Below are positions 1-12,839 of a stretch of DNA of 64,000 bases, piece by piece. Under the pieces are notes generated by a model. The model was not told where the DNA came from. It made no database searches and saw nothing but the letters and a program-made list of their open reading frames with translations. The position numbers and the translations under genes were made by a program. The stretch is taken from contig JAQFVV010006255.1 of NCBI GenBank assembly GCA_028023455.1, positions 3,346,001 through 3,410,000 of the forward strand, written 5' to 3'. Origin of the DNA: Epiperipatus broadwayi. Taxonomy: Eukaryota; Onychophora; Udeonychophora; Euonychophora; Peripatidae. The first letter of the stretch is position 1, and each line of letters opens with the position of its first letter.

Positions 1-1776
1 ACATCTTATCTCTCCATTGTTTCTTGGAGCAAGTTAATAGTCTTTTAGATTTTCTTCACGTGAATAGGAGCTCACTTTTTGAATAATAAAAATGATATGT
101 CATAGAGAGGGGTCATCAAGATTTTAGGAATGCTGAGGTGAGGCATGGCCAAAAAGAAAGAAAAAGATTTGGAACGAATTAGTTAAATATATTGCCAATC
201 ATATTTTTTAGTTTAAAAATTTTAAAGAATTTTTATTTTAAAGCAAAATAAAATTTCATCTTAGTTTTAATTTGATTTTATGGAACAAATATTATCTCTA
301 TATTTCTATAAATAATATGATTAATGGGATGGAATAGATTTATGCAACATTAGAATTGATTAGTCTATACAAACTTTTAGATACTAATGGCTTTATAGTT
401 GTAATTATAAATTTATTAAACGCACATTGATTACGTAATATTTACTGTGGTTATAACCTCGATAATATGCGTATAAAATGCGATAGTAGGGACCTCTACA
501 GGTGTTTTAACCACAAGCTTACGCTAAATTCTAATCAAGAATAGTTAATTTTCTCATTATATTATTTGTAAAAGAAATGGCAGATAGTGGTAATTTCACA
601 ATCAATAAATAATAAAATAATAATAGAGTTCCTAAAGAGTTTGAGCATTGAAGTTGCAGTTCACGGAACATAAGCTCCAAAATCCTCAACTCTATTACTA
701 TATCAAATCGTTTGTGATATCACTGAATTGATCTTCAATAAAAAAGCAACTGATGTTTTTTTTTTCTCCCTGTGAACAAGAATTTTATATGACTAATAAA
801 AGATTATTTTTTGGAGTTTGAAAAATTAAAGAAATACACGTAAGAGGCATTTTTTGAATAGTAACTCATTATTTGGAAATAAATATTACAGATTTTATTG
901 AGAAAGATTATATTGTGATAGAATATAATAATCATAATTAAAATATTTCATAATCAATATCAAATTAATCTGAGGCTAACAATGGATTTATGGTAAAAAA
1001 TCATTAAAATGGGTGTCTTAACTTCCTTTGAGAAATAAATATATGTATATATCAACAATGCATGAAGAATATAACCTCATTTTTAAGATTAAAAAAAAAC
1101 ATTGCTACAAATATTACAAACAGAATATAACTGCTACCTCAATAACAGAGTATTATTAATAAGTAGTATTATTTTAAATGTGTCCAAAGTATTCTAGTTA
1201 GTACCAATACTCTGTCTATGCTCTTATTTATAATATCATATAAATTTCAGTATTTTTCTATAATTATTTTTTTCTGATGAAATAACCTTATTATTTAATG
1301 TATAACAATTTAAATATTTTATTTAAAAATTTAGGATCATTAGTTTTATTTCTGGTTTTTATTTAAAGACAACTTAGATTTTTTGTGCTGCGTTTTACCA
1401 AGAATATTTTTTTTTTTACATTGAATCATTTTATAATTGAAATATTTAATATTGCAGTTTAATGCCTTGATTTCTAATGAATAGTAACCATCCTTCTGGT
1501 AATAACGAATTTTAAAAGTTTGCGGGAATGCTTCCACCAACAAACACCAACATAGATTTAGTCATAGTGACAATTCACAATCTTTACTAGGGCCCAATGA
1601 GCACATTTGTTAAGTTTATAAAGAGATTTATATTTTTTTCAAAAAAACTAGGTGGCACTTTTTTGGACAAATATTGAAAAGATTTCATGCTTGTTACTAA
1701 GATTTGTTTGGTAGGATTTTGAAGCTCTCCTCTATCTACTTAGCTCTAAATTGAGCTACATTATTAAATATCCATA
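1..1776. other. AT-rich non-coding stretch
   Basis: I see no supported gene or repeat here. The stretch is AT-rich with short poly-A and poly-T runs. The one small open frame on the minus strand near 1.35-1.54 kb is lysine and asparagine rich and looks like chance. Confidence 0.5.
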
Positions 1777-3180
1777 GTGATATTTAAATTTTTCCAGATT
1801 GCTACTAGTTGTAATAGCAAATCTACCACTGTGGAAGATCTTTTGCTATCACAATTCACTGATGGTGAGGTAACTACATTTTCTCCACACTATCAGGATA
1901 ACCTTCAGTTGATCAGAGAACCTCTTTCATTTTCCAATATTCCTGTAATCAAGAATCATGAGTAACAGATAGAAAAAAAATTATTGTTAATTCATTCGTT
2001 AGAGATGTTAATAGTATGAAAGACTTTTCATTTTCAGCCTCATTTAAATAATTTATCTAAATCTGAATCAAACCTTTGAGATTCAAATACTAGTAATATT
2101 CTCATGTCTAATAAGTTGAGAAATAACAAAATTGAGTTAACAAATTGTGAATTTTATAATAAAATACAAAATGAAAGTGAAAAAAATAGTTGCGTAAAAA
2201 CGTTACAAAAATGTGATTTGAGAGCTCAAGTAAACATTTGCAAACTGAAGAAAATGATGTTTTTAATTTACTTAATGATGGCTTGACTGAGATTTTACCT
2301 ACAAATAGATTAAACTCTGATGTCATATATATTGATGAACAGCTTTATCAGGAATATAGTAACAAGTTTAACTTAGTGCCCATTACCTTGCTAAAATCAT
2401 TTAAGAAGTTCCATAATGCTAAGACACTAATTATGACTGTAACTAGTGTCGACTGCAATCGTTTTAAATTTCTACTGGAGGAGTTTTATTTGATGTTAAT
2501 GGGAAAAAATTCTGTAATATAGTCTACAAAGTTTTGCGACATCTTAATAACAGATATGTTTGTGCCAAGTTTCATAATTCTAACCAAAATGATTTTTCTA
2601 AAAAAAGTTCTGTGTTTAAATAATAAAATATTTTGTTACATTGACATGGATAGGTCTCTAATACTTATAAGGCAAATTAAAAACTGCTACATTGACTTTA
2701 ATGACAAGGACCTTCAGATTCTGCTTAATAAGTTTGAAATTGGGCCAAACTTCAAATATTTGCTAGAAAAAAGAACTAGTGTTCCACTATTAATGAATAC
2801 AGCTACTTTCAACATTATTTTATGCAAAGGAGTTCTACCAACTGACATCCAAACTCTTCATGACACTAAGTCATCCCCTTTGCTAATTACTTTCAGAGGT
2901 GTTACACCTTAATGGTTTTTTATAAAGAAAGAACTGCATTGCAAAAGATTGCCCTTCTAGATTTTACCAGTTGTGTGGGATGAAAATGTTCAAAAGTCAT
3001 CAGTGTTCCAAAGCTTTGACTATCACTAATCAAAATTCAATCATTATTCATGAAGATTCTGTACACTACTGTTACATTACCATCATCACCTCAAGAGTAT
3101 TGATGATGAGTCTGAAATAATGCATCTCTGTGTGATGGCAAATGAAGTTTTATCCTCTAATGAATTTACTCCAATCATCC
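1777..3180 (+). pseudogene. unrecognised decayed coding sequence in several frames
   Basis: A chain of open pieces on the plus strand (about 1799-1965, 2104-2286, 2238-2522 and 2556-2912) reads with balanced composition, unlike the surrounding AT-rich DNA. The pieces lie in different frames. In the second half the text continues smoothly across the frame changes, for example from KTLIMTVTSVDCNRFKFLLEE into DVNGKKFCNIVYKVLRHLNN in another frame near 2.49-2.56 kb. This is the pattern of a once-coding sequence broken by indels. A good splice acceptor (ttttccag) precedes the first piece at about 1797. I do not recognise the family. It lies just upstream of a hAT relic on the opposite strand, so it may be part of another transposon or a dead cellular gene. 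No function is proposed. Confidence 0.4.
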
Positions 3181-3184
3181 AAGA

Positions 3185-5290
3185 CAGCCATACTCAACCT
3201 TTTTCTTCCCTGGGCCACATATATTTGTGTGCTACATCAAGCAGGCTGCAACATACTATATAAGTAATCGGCACCAATTGGTGTCACATGAAAAATGTAT
3301 GACTTCTCAATTCATGCATGCCACAGATTGTGGCTCACTCTCCTATATCTTAGAATTAACATATTAATAAAATGCAAACACTTTTATTTGATATAAACAT
3401 TTATTTAAATATCAATGTGATTTTTGATATTGAGATAAACTTTTAACAATTTTAAATAAATCTGGTTTATAAGAGCTCCATGCTATTCTTAATATATCAT
3501 TAAGGCGTGAATCAGTAAGTCTGTTTCTATACACATTCTTCACATATTTCATTTTCGAATAAGATGATTCACAAAGATATATCGATACAAACAATGTGAG
3601 CAACATTTGTGCACACTTTTTGACAGTTTTATATTTTTCAGGCACTAATTTCCAAAATTCTATATACTCCCCTCTCTTTTTTTTTTAAAAATGGCTTTCA
3701 AATTTGTGTCATTTTTAAATTCAACAAATTCGTCAAATAGCTTAACATAATCCTGTCCAAATGCAGCTAAATGTCTAATAGTTGCTAATTCTAAGTGCCA
3801 GGGATTTTCTATAAGTAAGAGACAATTCTTAATATTTCTTAAATCTTGAAATCTATTTTAAAATTATTTCAATAAGGTAGCTAAATAATTTGAAATAATT
3901 ACATAGGTTTCTGAAGAAATGTCAATAGCATCTTGCTTAGCATTTGTCAATATTGGAAAATGATGTAGTATTTGATTTTGTATATCTTAGTAATAAATAT
4001 TTAGTTTTTCTTCAAAAGCAAATATTTTATTTGCCATTTGTGTAATAATTTTATTTTCCCCTTGCAAACTAATATTAAGATCACAAAGTTTTTCTGTAAT
4101 GTCACATAAAAAAGTTAGAAGGCACCATCATCCATCATTGTCAAGCTCATTATAAATTTAATTGTTTTCTTATAAAAATGATTCAAAACGTTACCTCTGC
4201 TTAGCCATGCACTGAATTATGCAAAAGTACATCACCATAATTACTATTTATTTCTTCCAAAGATTTTAAAATTTTCTGTGATTCAATTCCTGCTGGAATA
4301 TAATTCACAATGTTTATCACAGCATTTACTTCTTTAATGAATATATGGGCCCCTAAGTTTTCTTGGTGAATTAAACAATGAAATGACAAGAGATTTGTTA
4401 GATTATATTTATTTTTTAATAAGGAAACAAATTCCTTTTTGAATTCAATCATTGAAGGACATCTACCAGTGCACACAGAAAACAATTTTTTTATTTCAAT
4501 ATTTTTCTACTCCAGAAAAGTACAAATACTATTGAGGAAATCACTACCTCTACTTTGATCCTTCATAGGAAGAAATTTCAAAAAATCTTCACAAATTGAA
4601 TTCTGTACAGTATTTGATGAAAATAGCACATTGTGATGTTGCTGAAATGTTAGTACTAGAATCAACGGCAAAACTAAAATATTTGCAGTTTTTCAAATCT
4701 TCTATTATATTATCAAAAATGTTTTGCAATATCTTCAGTACGTCTAATGCGGGTAGAATCTGACAATTGTAATTTCTTAATTTGTAATAATATTTGACTT
4801 TTATCATTAAATTTATCAAATAATATATTCGAAGCATTTATGAAACATTCTTTCACAACTTCAGATTGTAAACAGTTTCATATTTTTGCCAAGTATATAA
4901 CAAATTTCATATGATGCTTGATTGTCACATCTGCTTTTTGTGAGATTGCCACTAACATAACATTTTGTTGTTATTGTAATGATTTCTTGAAGAAAACTAA
5001 TTTTTCATTTCTTATTAAAGAAGCAAAAGTGTCATTAAATAATTTATGTTTCATGGTGTAATGAGAATCAATGATATATTTTTTTAATATAACACTTTCT
5101 TCACAAATCAAACTTGCTGTGTTATTTAACACAACAAAATATTTCTCTTCCCAATTGTCTTGAAATATTATATTTTCATTCGATATGTTGCTTGAAGTCA
5201 TTATTATGGTGTTTAAATTATAGTTTCATATAAAATACTACGTGTCTGTGTGTATACTAATTCACATATAAAACTAATATATCTTACCTT
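3185..5290 (-). mobile_element. hAT DNA transposon relic
   Basis: This interval holds a decayed hAT transposase on the minus strand. At the left edge, about 3185-3222, is the phrase cagccatactcaaccttttt followed shortly by gggccaca, which resembles the terminal inverted repeat of animal hAT elements. I could not find the partner terminus on the right, so the right border is arbitrary. The element is probably old and immobile. Confidence 0.55.
3412..5201 (-). pseudogene. hAT transposase pseudogene (ZBED5/SCAND3/GTF2IRD2-like)
   Basis: Four minus-strand open pieces follow the order of a hAT transposase: 5201-4971, 4837-4589, 4485-4201 and 3645-3412. The second contains FSFAVDSSTNISATSQCAIF, matching the region around the first catalytic Asp of the family. 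The third has CPSMIEFKKEFVSLLK and later FHCLIHQENLGA, the HC-I-HQE block typical of ZBED5-type domesticated and mobile hATs. The last has YLCESSYSKMKYVKNVYRN then RLTDSRLNDILRIA, the C-terminal dimerisation motif. The usual Asp of the C-T-D-G-A-P-S-M motif is lost (it reads CTGRCPSM). Frameshifts and stops separate the pieces, so no active enzyme can be made. Family assignment is confident; the subfamily is not. Confidence 0.85.
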
Positions 5291-6054
5291 GTGACTATTG
5301 GCAGATTGAATTAAAGTTTCAAACTGCTGATTGGTCAATTTTACAATCTGCAGTGAATATATTTGTCTTTTTAAAATTATATTTGTTTTAGTTTAGTATC
5401 TAAAATGCAAATTCATAATTTGTCCGATTACAAAAAGGTTTTTTTAAAAATAAATTTCTATTTATAATTGATGATAATAATCTAAGCTATCAAATTAAAA
5501 TAAATGCTTACCATCCAATTGTAAATTCCAGATATAATTCATTAAATTCCTTATCAATATGTTTTAGTGTAAAAGCAAATATCTTTGACTAAAATCTGAA
5601 AAACAAACAAATGGGTAAAAAAAAAAAAATATTAGCAAATTATAGTTTCATTGTCGAATTCAAAATGTAGAAATATAACTGTCAAAGTCATGGATTGGCA
5701 TTCCCTTGTGGAAAAAAAAACAATCAGAAGCTTCAAAAGACACATTTGTATGATTATTATACCATTAAATTTAAATATTATTGATTTTTTTACTTGTAAA
5801 AAATACTGAAGGTGTTAAAGATACTGGGGCATTTCTGTTGTAGATTTGGCAGATTCTTCAGATCTGTGAAATTAAAAAAAAGCCAGATAATGTTTAGTAT
5901 GTCACTAAAAAAATCAGTTACACATGCATGTTAATTAAGAAGAGTGTTGTCACATCTTTTAACCATTAATCTGTTGCTGGGCAACACATAAAATCTTGTC
6001 AGGCTGCAGATAGAGTATAGCTGATCCAAGAAGAGGAAATATGGAAATAAAAAG
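5291..6054. other. non-coding stretch between relics
   Basis: AT-rich sequence with poly-A runs. I see no gene, structured RNA or clear repeat in it. Confidence 0.4.
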
Positions 6055-6379
6055 TTGCTAAAAGAGGTTAAATCTGTAAAAGCAAAAGTTCTAGCACCTC
6101 ATTCAGTTGCTCTTAAAAAACAGAAGACTTTACTTGAGGCTGAATCTACACTGAAAGTAAATGTATTTTGGATCAACATTGGACCAGGCAAGTGCAAGAT
6201 CAAGTTGCATTCTTGTCCCCAGAACAAAAAAATTATTTGATGGTGTGGACATTCATAAGCATGTATCTAGGGTGTGGAAAATTATTGGTGGTTCTGATCT
6301 TGTTAAGACTGTTGACGTAAATTTAAATATGGACTGTGAATTATTTTATGATGCCAGGGTATTGACAGATGTCCAATAA
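6055..6379 (+). pseudogene. unrecognised coding relic upstream of a LINE
   Basis: Two overlapping plus-strand frames (6055-6240 and 6161-6379) read as one protein if a frameshift is placed near 6.16-6.18 kb. The first gives SVALKKQKTLLEAESTLKVN; the second gives FGSTLDQASARSSCILVPRT and later KKLFDGVDIHKHVSRVWKII. Composition is protein-like and unlike the AT-rich flanks. It ends at a stop at 6377-6379, about 340 bases before a LINE on the same strand, so it might be the remains of the first open frame of that LINE. I do not recognise a domain. Confidence 0.35.
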
Positions 6380-6719
6380 CATCATGATAATCATGCTCTT
6401 TTGCTCTAATGAACATTGATTTACATTTTTTGTTTTCTGGTTAGTGTGTTATGTTTTTTTTTTTTTAATGATGTATTTGTATTATTTTTCTTTCCTCAGA
6501 TTTTGTCTGAGTTTTAAGTTAGGTTTGTTGTTGCTTCATGTGATTACATATATGTTGTATTGGAGCATAGTCTTTACTCCTTGCCTTTTTTTAAGAGGCT
6601 CTGGTTTTTATTATTTAGGATGCTTATATATTTGCTGTTTACACTGGGTGACTTTTTAAAATAAGTGTTCATTTGTCTATTTGTTCTATAAATTGCATTT
6701 TCAATGGTTGTTTAAATTG

Positions 6720-9658
6720 AATCACTATGCTTCTGAATATTACTGGTGTTAATGTAAAGGATTGAACTCATTCTAGTGGATGTTTGCTATTAGCATATCT
6801 CAATTCTCATAAAACTTTTGTCTCTAGGACCAAATTTTCTATGTACTCTAATATCAAACCTGTAAGATATCTTTGGAAGTTTGGGTCTTCACTTTTCTCC
6901 AATTCTAAGATTTCAGCTGTAAAGGTAAGGTGTATTAATCCATCATAGAGCATTTTTAAGTCCTTTAACAACTTCTATTTTCATAAAAACATGATTGTCA
7001 TTTCCTTTCATCATAATGTTTTTACATTTAACATTGTTTTCCAGTATCTATATAACAAACCTTCTCTGATATAGCAGCTTATTTGTTAGATCAATCTCAT
7101 TATTTTTTCAAACTTTTTTCATCCTCTCATTTCCAGTGACTTTAATATGCCTTATGTTGATTTTGTTTATAAGTATTTCCACTTTATTAACTGTAGATTA
7201 GTTAGTGGCAAAAGCTTCTGCTATAGTAATGCCTTCTCTTACTATACATTAAAATATTCCACTCTCATTAACCTTTTATTTTACTAACCAGATCTCCACT
7301 TTATAATTAATCTATTTTTGCAATCAGTTTGCTTTTCAGGTCATTTGGCACTCTCTATTTAAATTAATTAATTAATGTCCACATCCAACCTGCTCTTCAC
7401 TATAATGATACATTTAGAGTATTGCCTAAAGTTACATCTCCTGGAGGCAGTCTTTTCTGAAATATACATTTATTTTTTGATATTTATTCATTACAATCTG
7501 TAGTTGCTTGGTTTTCCTTTATCAATGCAATCCAATCTGTCATTAAGCATTAAGACTAATAGGAATAAATCACCTATGGCTTTAGTTAAGGAATTTGATG
7601 TCATTAATTTGAAATGGCCACTCCTTGTGACCCTGCTTCAGTTCGTTTGATTTTGTCCTTAAGCAACAGTATAGACACAATCAAACTGTATTGGCTAAAT
7701 ACCTGTCTACTAAAAAGCCAAAATATTTTTGGCTCAACCTCATAACTGGTCAAAAAGGTACATCCACTGGACCTTTTCATATAAAACCAAAAAGTCTGTT
7801 CCTTCTTCAATTGTTATAAATCAGAATTCTGCACAGGTCTTAACATTCTGCCTTCTATTTACTATTATTTTAAGATGAATTTGCAATTGCAGCTTTCCTG
7901 AACTTTCAGTATATGACTTTGGGGAGAGTCATCAAGATCATGGTATTATAAAGTCTGACATTATGTTTAAGCTGAAATCAATGCCAGATTGTATTGATCC
8001 TGGGTCTCATGCAATTTCTAAATTCCTTTTTTTTTTGCAAATTTACTATTTCACATTATCTGTTATGTATATGCTCAACTTTTTGTCTAAGCACGTTCAT
8101 CACATTGATGGACTGCATCCAATTTAATTAGTTCCATTTCTCTAAAGAACCTTCATCCTATCATGTTCCCATTGCTTATCAAAATCATAGTGTCGTTAAG
8201 AATAAAATTCAGCCTATTATTATGCTTTCTATCTCAAATTATCAATTTGCTAAAAAAGGTGCATCTACCTCTGATGCCATTATGTTATGTACAGATATTA
8301 TTGATCATAATAGATTTTCTAGAAAAACCAACCTCATATCAATATGGATAGATATCTCACTTGCTTTTGATTCTGTGCCAAAAACCTCTCTCATTGAGTT
8401 ATTACAATCCATGAACATTCATGTTCCAATTCTATATATTTTAGCTAACCTTTTAACAGATAGAGATATTTTTGTTACTCTTAATTGCAAAGTGTTTTTA
8501 GAATTTAAGCCATCTAATTCAATTCTACAAGGTTCCCCTTTGAGTGCCTTATTCTTTATTATTTATATTAACCCCCTTCTTCTTGAAATAAAGGAGAAAT
8601 TACCAGCATCCATATTCCACTGATTAACAAGCAGTCAAGCATTTATATCCTTTATGAATGATCTTGTCATATCTTCCCTCCAAGAAGTATTTTTCTTTGC
8701 TTATTTCCATTCTGGAAGATTATATTATTCGGTTTAAGCTTCAATTTAATCTTAATAAATTGACCACATGATAAATATTTTCTGACAAGAGTATGTCATC
8801 TCCCTTCACTGCATCACCCCATAACTTCTTTGGTTTTCCCATTTACAAATCTATAAATGATATGAGAATCTCAATTCAGAACTTTCTTCTCTCTTGGAAT
8901 ATTTAATTAATTCTCTGTCCAGAGCATACCTTTCTCTGCATGAAAAAAATCCTCTTTTATTCTTAAATTTTTCCAAAAATGACCTACTATATGCCAATTC
9001 TCAATTACACTAACAGTATTTAAGAAAAAGATAAATTCGTTTTATTCCAAATAGATATGAAATATAAAAGCTGTCGCACTCAGTATTAGAGCCTTGCATA
9101 AACATACCAAAGATAATGGTCTTTCTCTTCACTCAATTCCTACCTTTTATTTTCAGAGGTCATTTAATTATGTCTTTAAATTTCTTTCTGAGTTCCCAGA
9201 TGTTCTGAAATTTTTACTGGTTAGCTCTACAGATATACCACTGTACAGTAATGGCATGCTTTTTCAATCTATAATCAAATACATTCCTGCTTATATTGAT
9301 CTGAATTAAAGTACCTTTTCTATGAAAATGTTTTACTGGCAGACTTATAATATGACTTATAGTGATAACTACTTTACAATAAGATACTTAAAATCAAAAG
9401 TAGAGACAGGGCATTAGCCCATTCATATATTGTACATGCCACATGGAGCCTTGCTTCTCTTCCTTCCCTCCTGTAAACAGTTGGCTTCTTCCTTATGTGT
9501 TAAATGTATTTTTTATTATTAATACATGTAAAACATTTAATATGTCTATATTATCTGTTTTAAAAGAAATATATTTTTTGTGAATTTTCTTATATGTAAA
9601 ATTTGTAATCCTTGAATATTCTCAATAAAAATTTAATTTTTTTTTTTGTAAAAAAAAA
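6720..9658 (+). mobile_element. decayed non-LTR retrotransposon (LINE) with poly-A tail
   Basis: An old LINE on the plus strand. The 5' part carries faint endonuclease-like text, including SSHFQ then DFNMPYVDF (7.12-7.17 kb), resembling the G-D-F-N-x-P-H-V-D motif of the AP endonuclease. The reverse transcriptase core is the clearest piece (8222-8623). Downstream, FMNDLVISSLQE (8.65 kb) sits where the F/Y-A-D-D box is expected, with the first Asp replaced by Asn. The 3' end has an AATAAA signal at 9624-9629 and a short A tract at about 9650-9658. Many stops and frameshifts make it inactive. The clade could be CR1, Jockey or a relative; I cannot decide. Confidence 0.75.
8222..8623 (+). pseudogene. 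LINE reverse transcriptase core fragment
   Basis: This open stretch of about 133 codons covers the palm and fingers region of a LINE reverse transcriptase. LISIWIDISLAFDSVP corresponds to motif A, whose D-x-x-x-A-F-D-S-V signature is typical of non-LTR enzymes and includes one catalytic Asp. SILQGSPLSALFFIIYINPL corresponds to motif B (Q-G-S-P-L-S) and the start of the block leading to the catalytic Asp pair. It then runs into a stop at 8621-8623, just before the expected F/Y-A-D-D box, which continues in another frame. There is no credible start codon of its own; it is an internal piece of the element described at 6720-9658. Confidence 0.85.
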
Positions 9659-10106
9659 GAATTATATTTTTAAAGATGATGCTAATAAAAGCAACATATT
9701 CATTTCTATTGCATTTGATGCCCATAAGTAGTTTTTTTTTTGTCTCAATAGCGATCGGGAAATGTATATGACTAATCTAGGTGGCATATACACATATATG
9801 TATATAATTATTTTCCGTAGGAGTATGTGGACAATTATTTATTATTATGTTAATGTTTAAAATTACTTAGTAAGGCTTTGTCAAAGATATATATATACAA
9901 TTCAAATCTTCGAAACTTAAGTAATATTTAAACAAAATATAATATCTAAGTTGATTTTTTAATACACAGCTCTACCATATATTACAAGTATTAAAAGTAT
10001 AAAGTGAAATATTATGTAATGTATTTGTGGTGAATAAAATTTCAAGAACTGGTGAATTATTTATTAGGAAAGCTTTATGTTTTTATCTTCCAAAATTAGA
10101 TATCTG
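9659..10106. other. AT-rich non-coding stretch
   Basis: Nothing supported beyond short AT runs such as atatatgtatata near 9.79 kb. Confidence 0.4.
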
Positions 10107-10188
10107 TCAAGCGTTGGTTGCCTAGTGGTTAGCAGCTGGCCCGGGTTCGCTTCCCGGTCAACGCATTTGACATATGAAAAAAAAAAAG
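10107..10188 (+). repeat. tRNA-derived SINE, internally shortened
   Basis: Starts with tcaagcgttggttgcctagt, which contains an A-box-like TGCCTAGTGG, followed by a near-perfect B box GGGTTCGCTTCC, and ends with gacatatg and an A tract. Compared with the other four copies in this window, the anticodon-arm section is missing. A short direct repeat agatat flanks it (before tctgtcaagc and after the A tract), consistent with target-primed insertion. It is a RNA polymerase III type element, mobilised in trans by a LINE. Confidence 0.8.
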
Positions 10189-10386
10189 ATATAACTAAGC
10201 AAAAACCCTTCATCAAAATTATTGATTGTTTTCCATTAACACTAATAAAAGTAATTGGATCATCTTAATGTTTACAACCACCATCGATTTTAATTTCTTT
10301 ACATCTTTAAGATTAAAAAATTAAAAACTTTTATTGAAACAATCTTTAAATTTTATCAGCCGATCTAAGCCTCTGAATTTATTATT

Positions 10387-10702
10387 AGAATCTCGGTCTC
10401 AGGGTGACCTTTGAGCGTTCCATCATCAGATTTTCAATTGGATAGATGGTTGAAGAGTTGGAGTGTGGAGTGGATTGAAGCCTTTCAACATATATCTTAA
10501 CATATATCTGAGCACTTATTGCATATATGTGTGAAGATGATAATCTGGACCAACTGTTGATTGCTGGTTTAGCATAAAATACGTTTATTGATGATTATTT
10601 TTTTTTTTTCAACATATATGTGTTCGAGTGTATTAGTGTTATAAGATAGAGTGGAGAGTGGTGGATCGTGTGAAAGTCTGTGCTCATATACCCTATATAT
10701 TA
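10387..10702 (+). repeat. dispersed hammerhead-bearing repeat, copy 1
   Basis: About 316 bases matching the 49.3 kb copy almost throughout, from agaatctc to catataccctatata. The hammerhead motif lies at 10549-10592: ACCAA arm, CUGUUGA (one change from CUGAUGA), the same stem II as the 49 kb copy, AAAA instead of GAAA, then UUGAU. Both core changes would be expected to abolish cleavage, so this copy is probably dead. Confidence 0.8.
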
Positions 10703-12442
10703 CAATTTTCAAAAATAAATAATATTTTTATTAAATTTTAATAGCTTTAAAATTCAGTATGAAGTATCATGATTTTAATAATTGTTAAATAATAACTAAA
10801 ATTTATTTTGTTAAAATGAAATGATCACTTTGGCTTAATTATCTATCTATTTACCTCAGCATGCCCACAACTTGGGTGAAAGTTAAAAATTATTAGCCAG
10901 TAAATGAAAGTATTTATCTATTTTTTAGGTAAATAAAATGACCTAAAGAAAAAAAAAGATATATAGCTTTTTTCAACAGGTAAACTATGTTTTAGCACCA
11001 ATGATTGGTACCTAACTGCCAATGGTTAAGTTTACATAGTGTTATAATTACAGTTAACATATATCTAAGCTAGATTAAATTGAGCACTTTGTCTGCTAAT
11101 AGTATACCATTTTCCAAATTATTAATACATTAGTTAACATTTTTCTAAAAACACCTTTAAAACAGAAATAAAAAAACAAAAGAAAATGAGCATACTGACT
11201 GATACAGAATAATAACAAATCTAAGTTTGTTCTTTTATTACCCTGTGTTTTAAATGTAAAAATTATTATTACTTATTAGATGAGGACTACCATTCTTATT
11301 TAAACCAAAATATGAACCCTTGCTCAAGAGAATCTCTAACATGTTTAACAAAAAAATTATTTTATTATAATTTACAATATTTTCCCAATACATTGCTAAT
11401 TTTTAGTTTTGCATAACAACTATTATTTACGTTTACCTTTAGGATTCTCATTTGATATTCTTTTATAATTTGTATAATTATTATGATTATAAATAAAATG
11501 TATTTTTACTTAAATAAACTTGTAAACGATTGATTTCTTTATACATATTATTTAGATAACAATACATAATTAATATCAAGCTGTATATCATATTATGACC
11601 ATTAAAATTGTTGTCACTAGACAAGTAGTAGATTTTATTCTAGTGTCAATAATTAGACAAAAGTTTTTAAAGATAAATATTGTTCAAGGATAAAATTTAC
11701 TAGTGTATAATAAACAAAAAACTAAATTGGAATAATTTTTAAAGCTCACAATAATTTTCTACTTTTCCTTGTTTTAAGTTTCAATCTGCTGCACTTTTTA
11801 GCCATGACCTTTATATGCTAACATTAATTAACAGAATAATCCCAATACAATTAATTAAAATGGCACCAGCAAAATAATTACTTAATTAAACTGGAAGAAA
11901 AAAAGAATAATAGTTGAGTAATATATACAGTTAGCTAAACCAATTGGCTTACATCAAAGGTAGTACGACATTAAAACTAATTTTAAAAGTTTAACAATGA
12001 AAATCGTATTATTGATATATATAAATTTCAATACATTAGAATTTAAACAATCTTAATTATTATAATACTTATTAAATTATTAATGCTTTAAAATTATTAA
12101 ATATTATTTATAAATTTAGCAATTATAGTTGATAATTTTTATCCTTGTAACTTTGAGTACTGTTTTTGCTTTTATCATTCACATATGAATAAAACCTAAA
12201 ATTTTATTCTATCATTTTAACCATAGTTTTTTTTTTTTAATAGTTAACTTTGTCAGACTTCTTTGAGAATGTATTTGCATGTAACATGCAGTTACATTAT
12301 AAAAAGATTATTATGCTCAAATATTAGAACAATATTTATTCATATGGTTTATAGTATAATTTATACATTTACAGATAACAAGTTCATAATTTGATATATG
12401 AGTATATTAATCATATTATACATACACATATACCTACATATA
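10703..12442. other. AT-rich non-coding stretch
   Basis: I see no gene or recognised repeat. Poly-A and AT-rich text dominate. Confidence 0.4.
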
Positions 12443-12839
12443 TAATTAAAGGGGATTTGAAGGTCCTACATATGATGGATTAAATTGACTCATGGTCAAC
12501 ATGGGTATGACAAAATAAAATTTGGCAGCAAGGGCTTTGAACATGCCTTCATCAGATATTCAAAGATATGGATGGCTTAAGAGTTGAAGAGTGGAGAAGA
12601 TTGAAGCCTGTCCATTAAAGTTTGAAGATTTGCTATCTTAATATAAACTGACCATTGAATACATATATGTGTAGGAGATAATGATCCAGACCAACTGAGA
12701 GGGCTGCTTCAGCACAAAATATGTGTATTGGAGATCATTTACCTTTTTCGTGTGTATGTGGTCATGTGTATCGGTTATATAAGATGGAGTGGATGATTGA
12801 AGGGAGTTTGAATGTCCAGATTTAAATCCCCTCTAATTA
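12443..12839 (+). repeat. dispersed hammerhead-bearing repeat, copy 2, with inverted termini
   Basis: A 397-base element bounded by taattaaaggggattt at the left and the inverse, aaatcccctctaatta, at the right: a terminal inverted repeat of about 16 bases with one mismatch. The 5' section (ggtcaacatgggtatgaca) is shared with the 49.3 kb copy. The hammerhead region is 12690-12732: CCAA arm, CUGAGAG (a base lost from CUGAUGA), a GGCUG and CAGC stem II, then AAAA, UAUGUGUA and UUGG. The 3' end carries a weak B-box-like segment. The ribozyme core is damaged. Confidence 0.8.
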
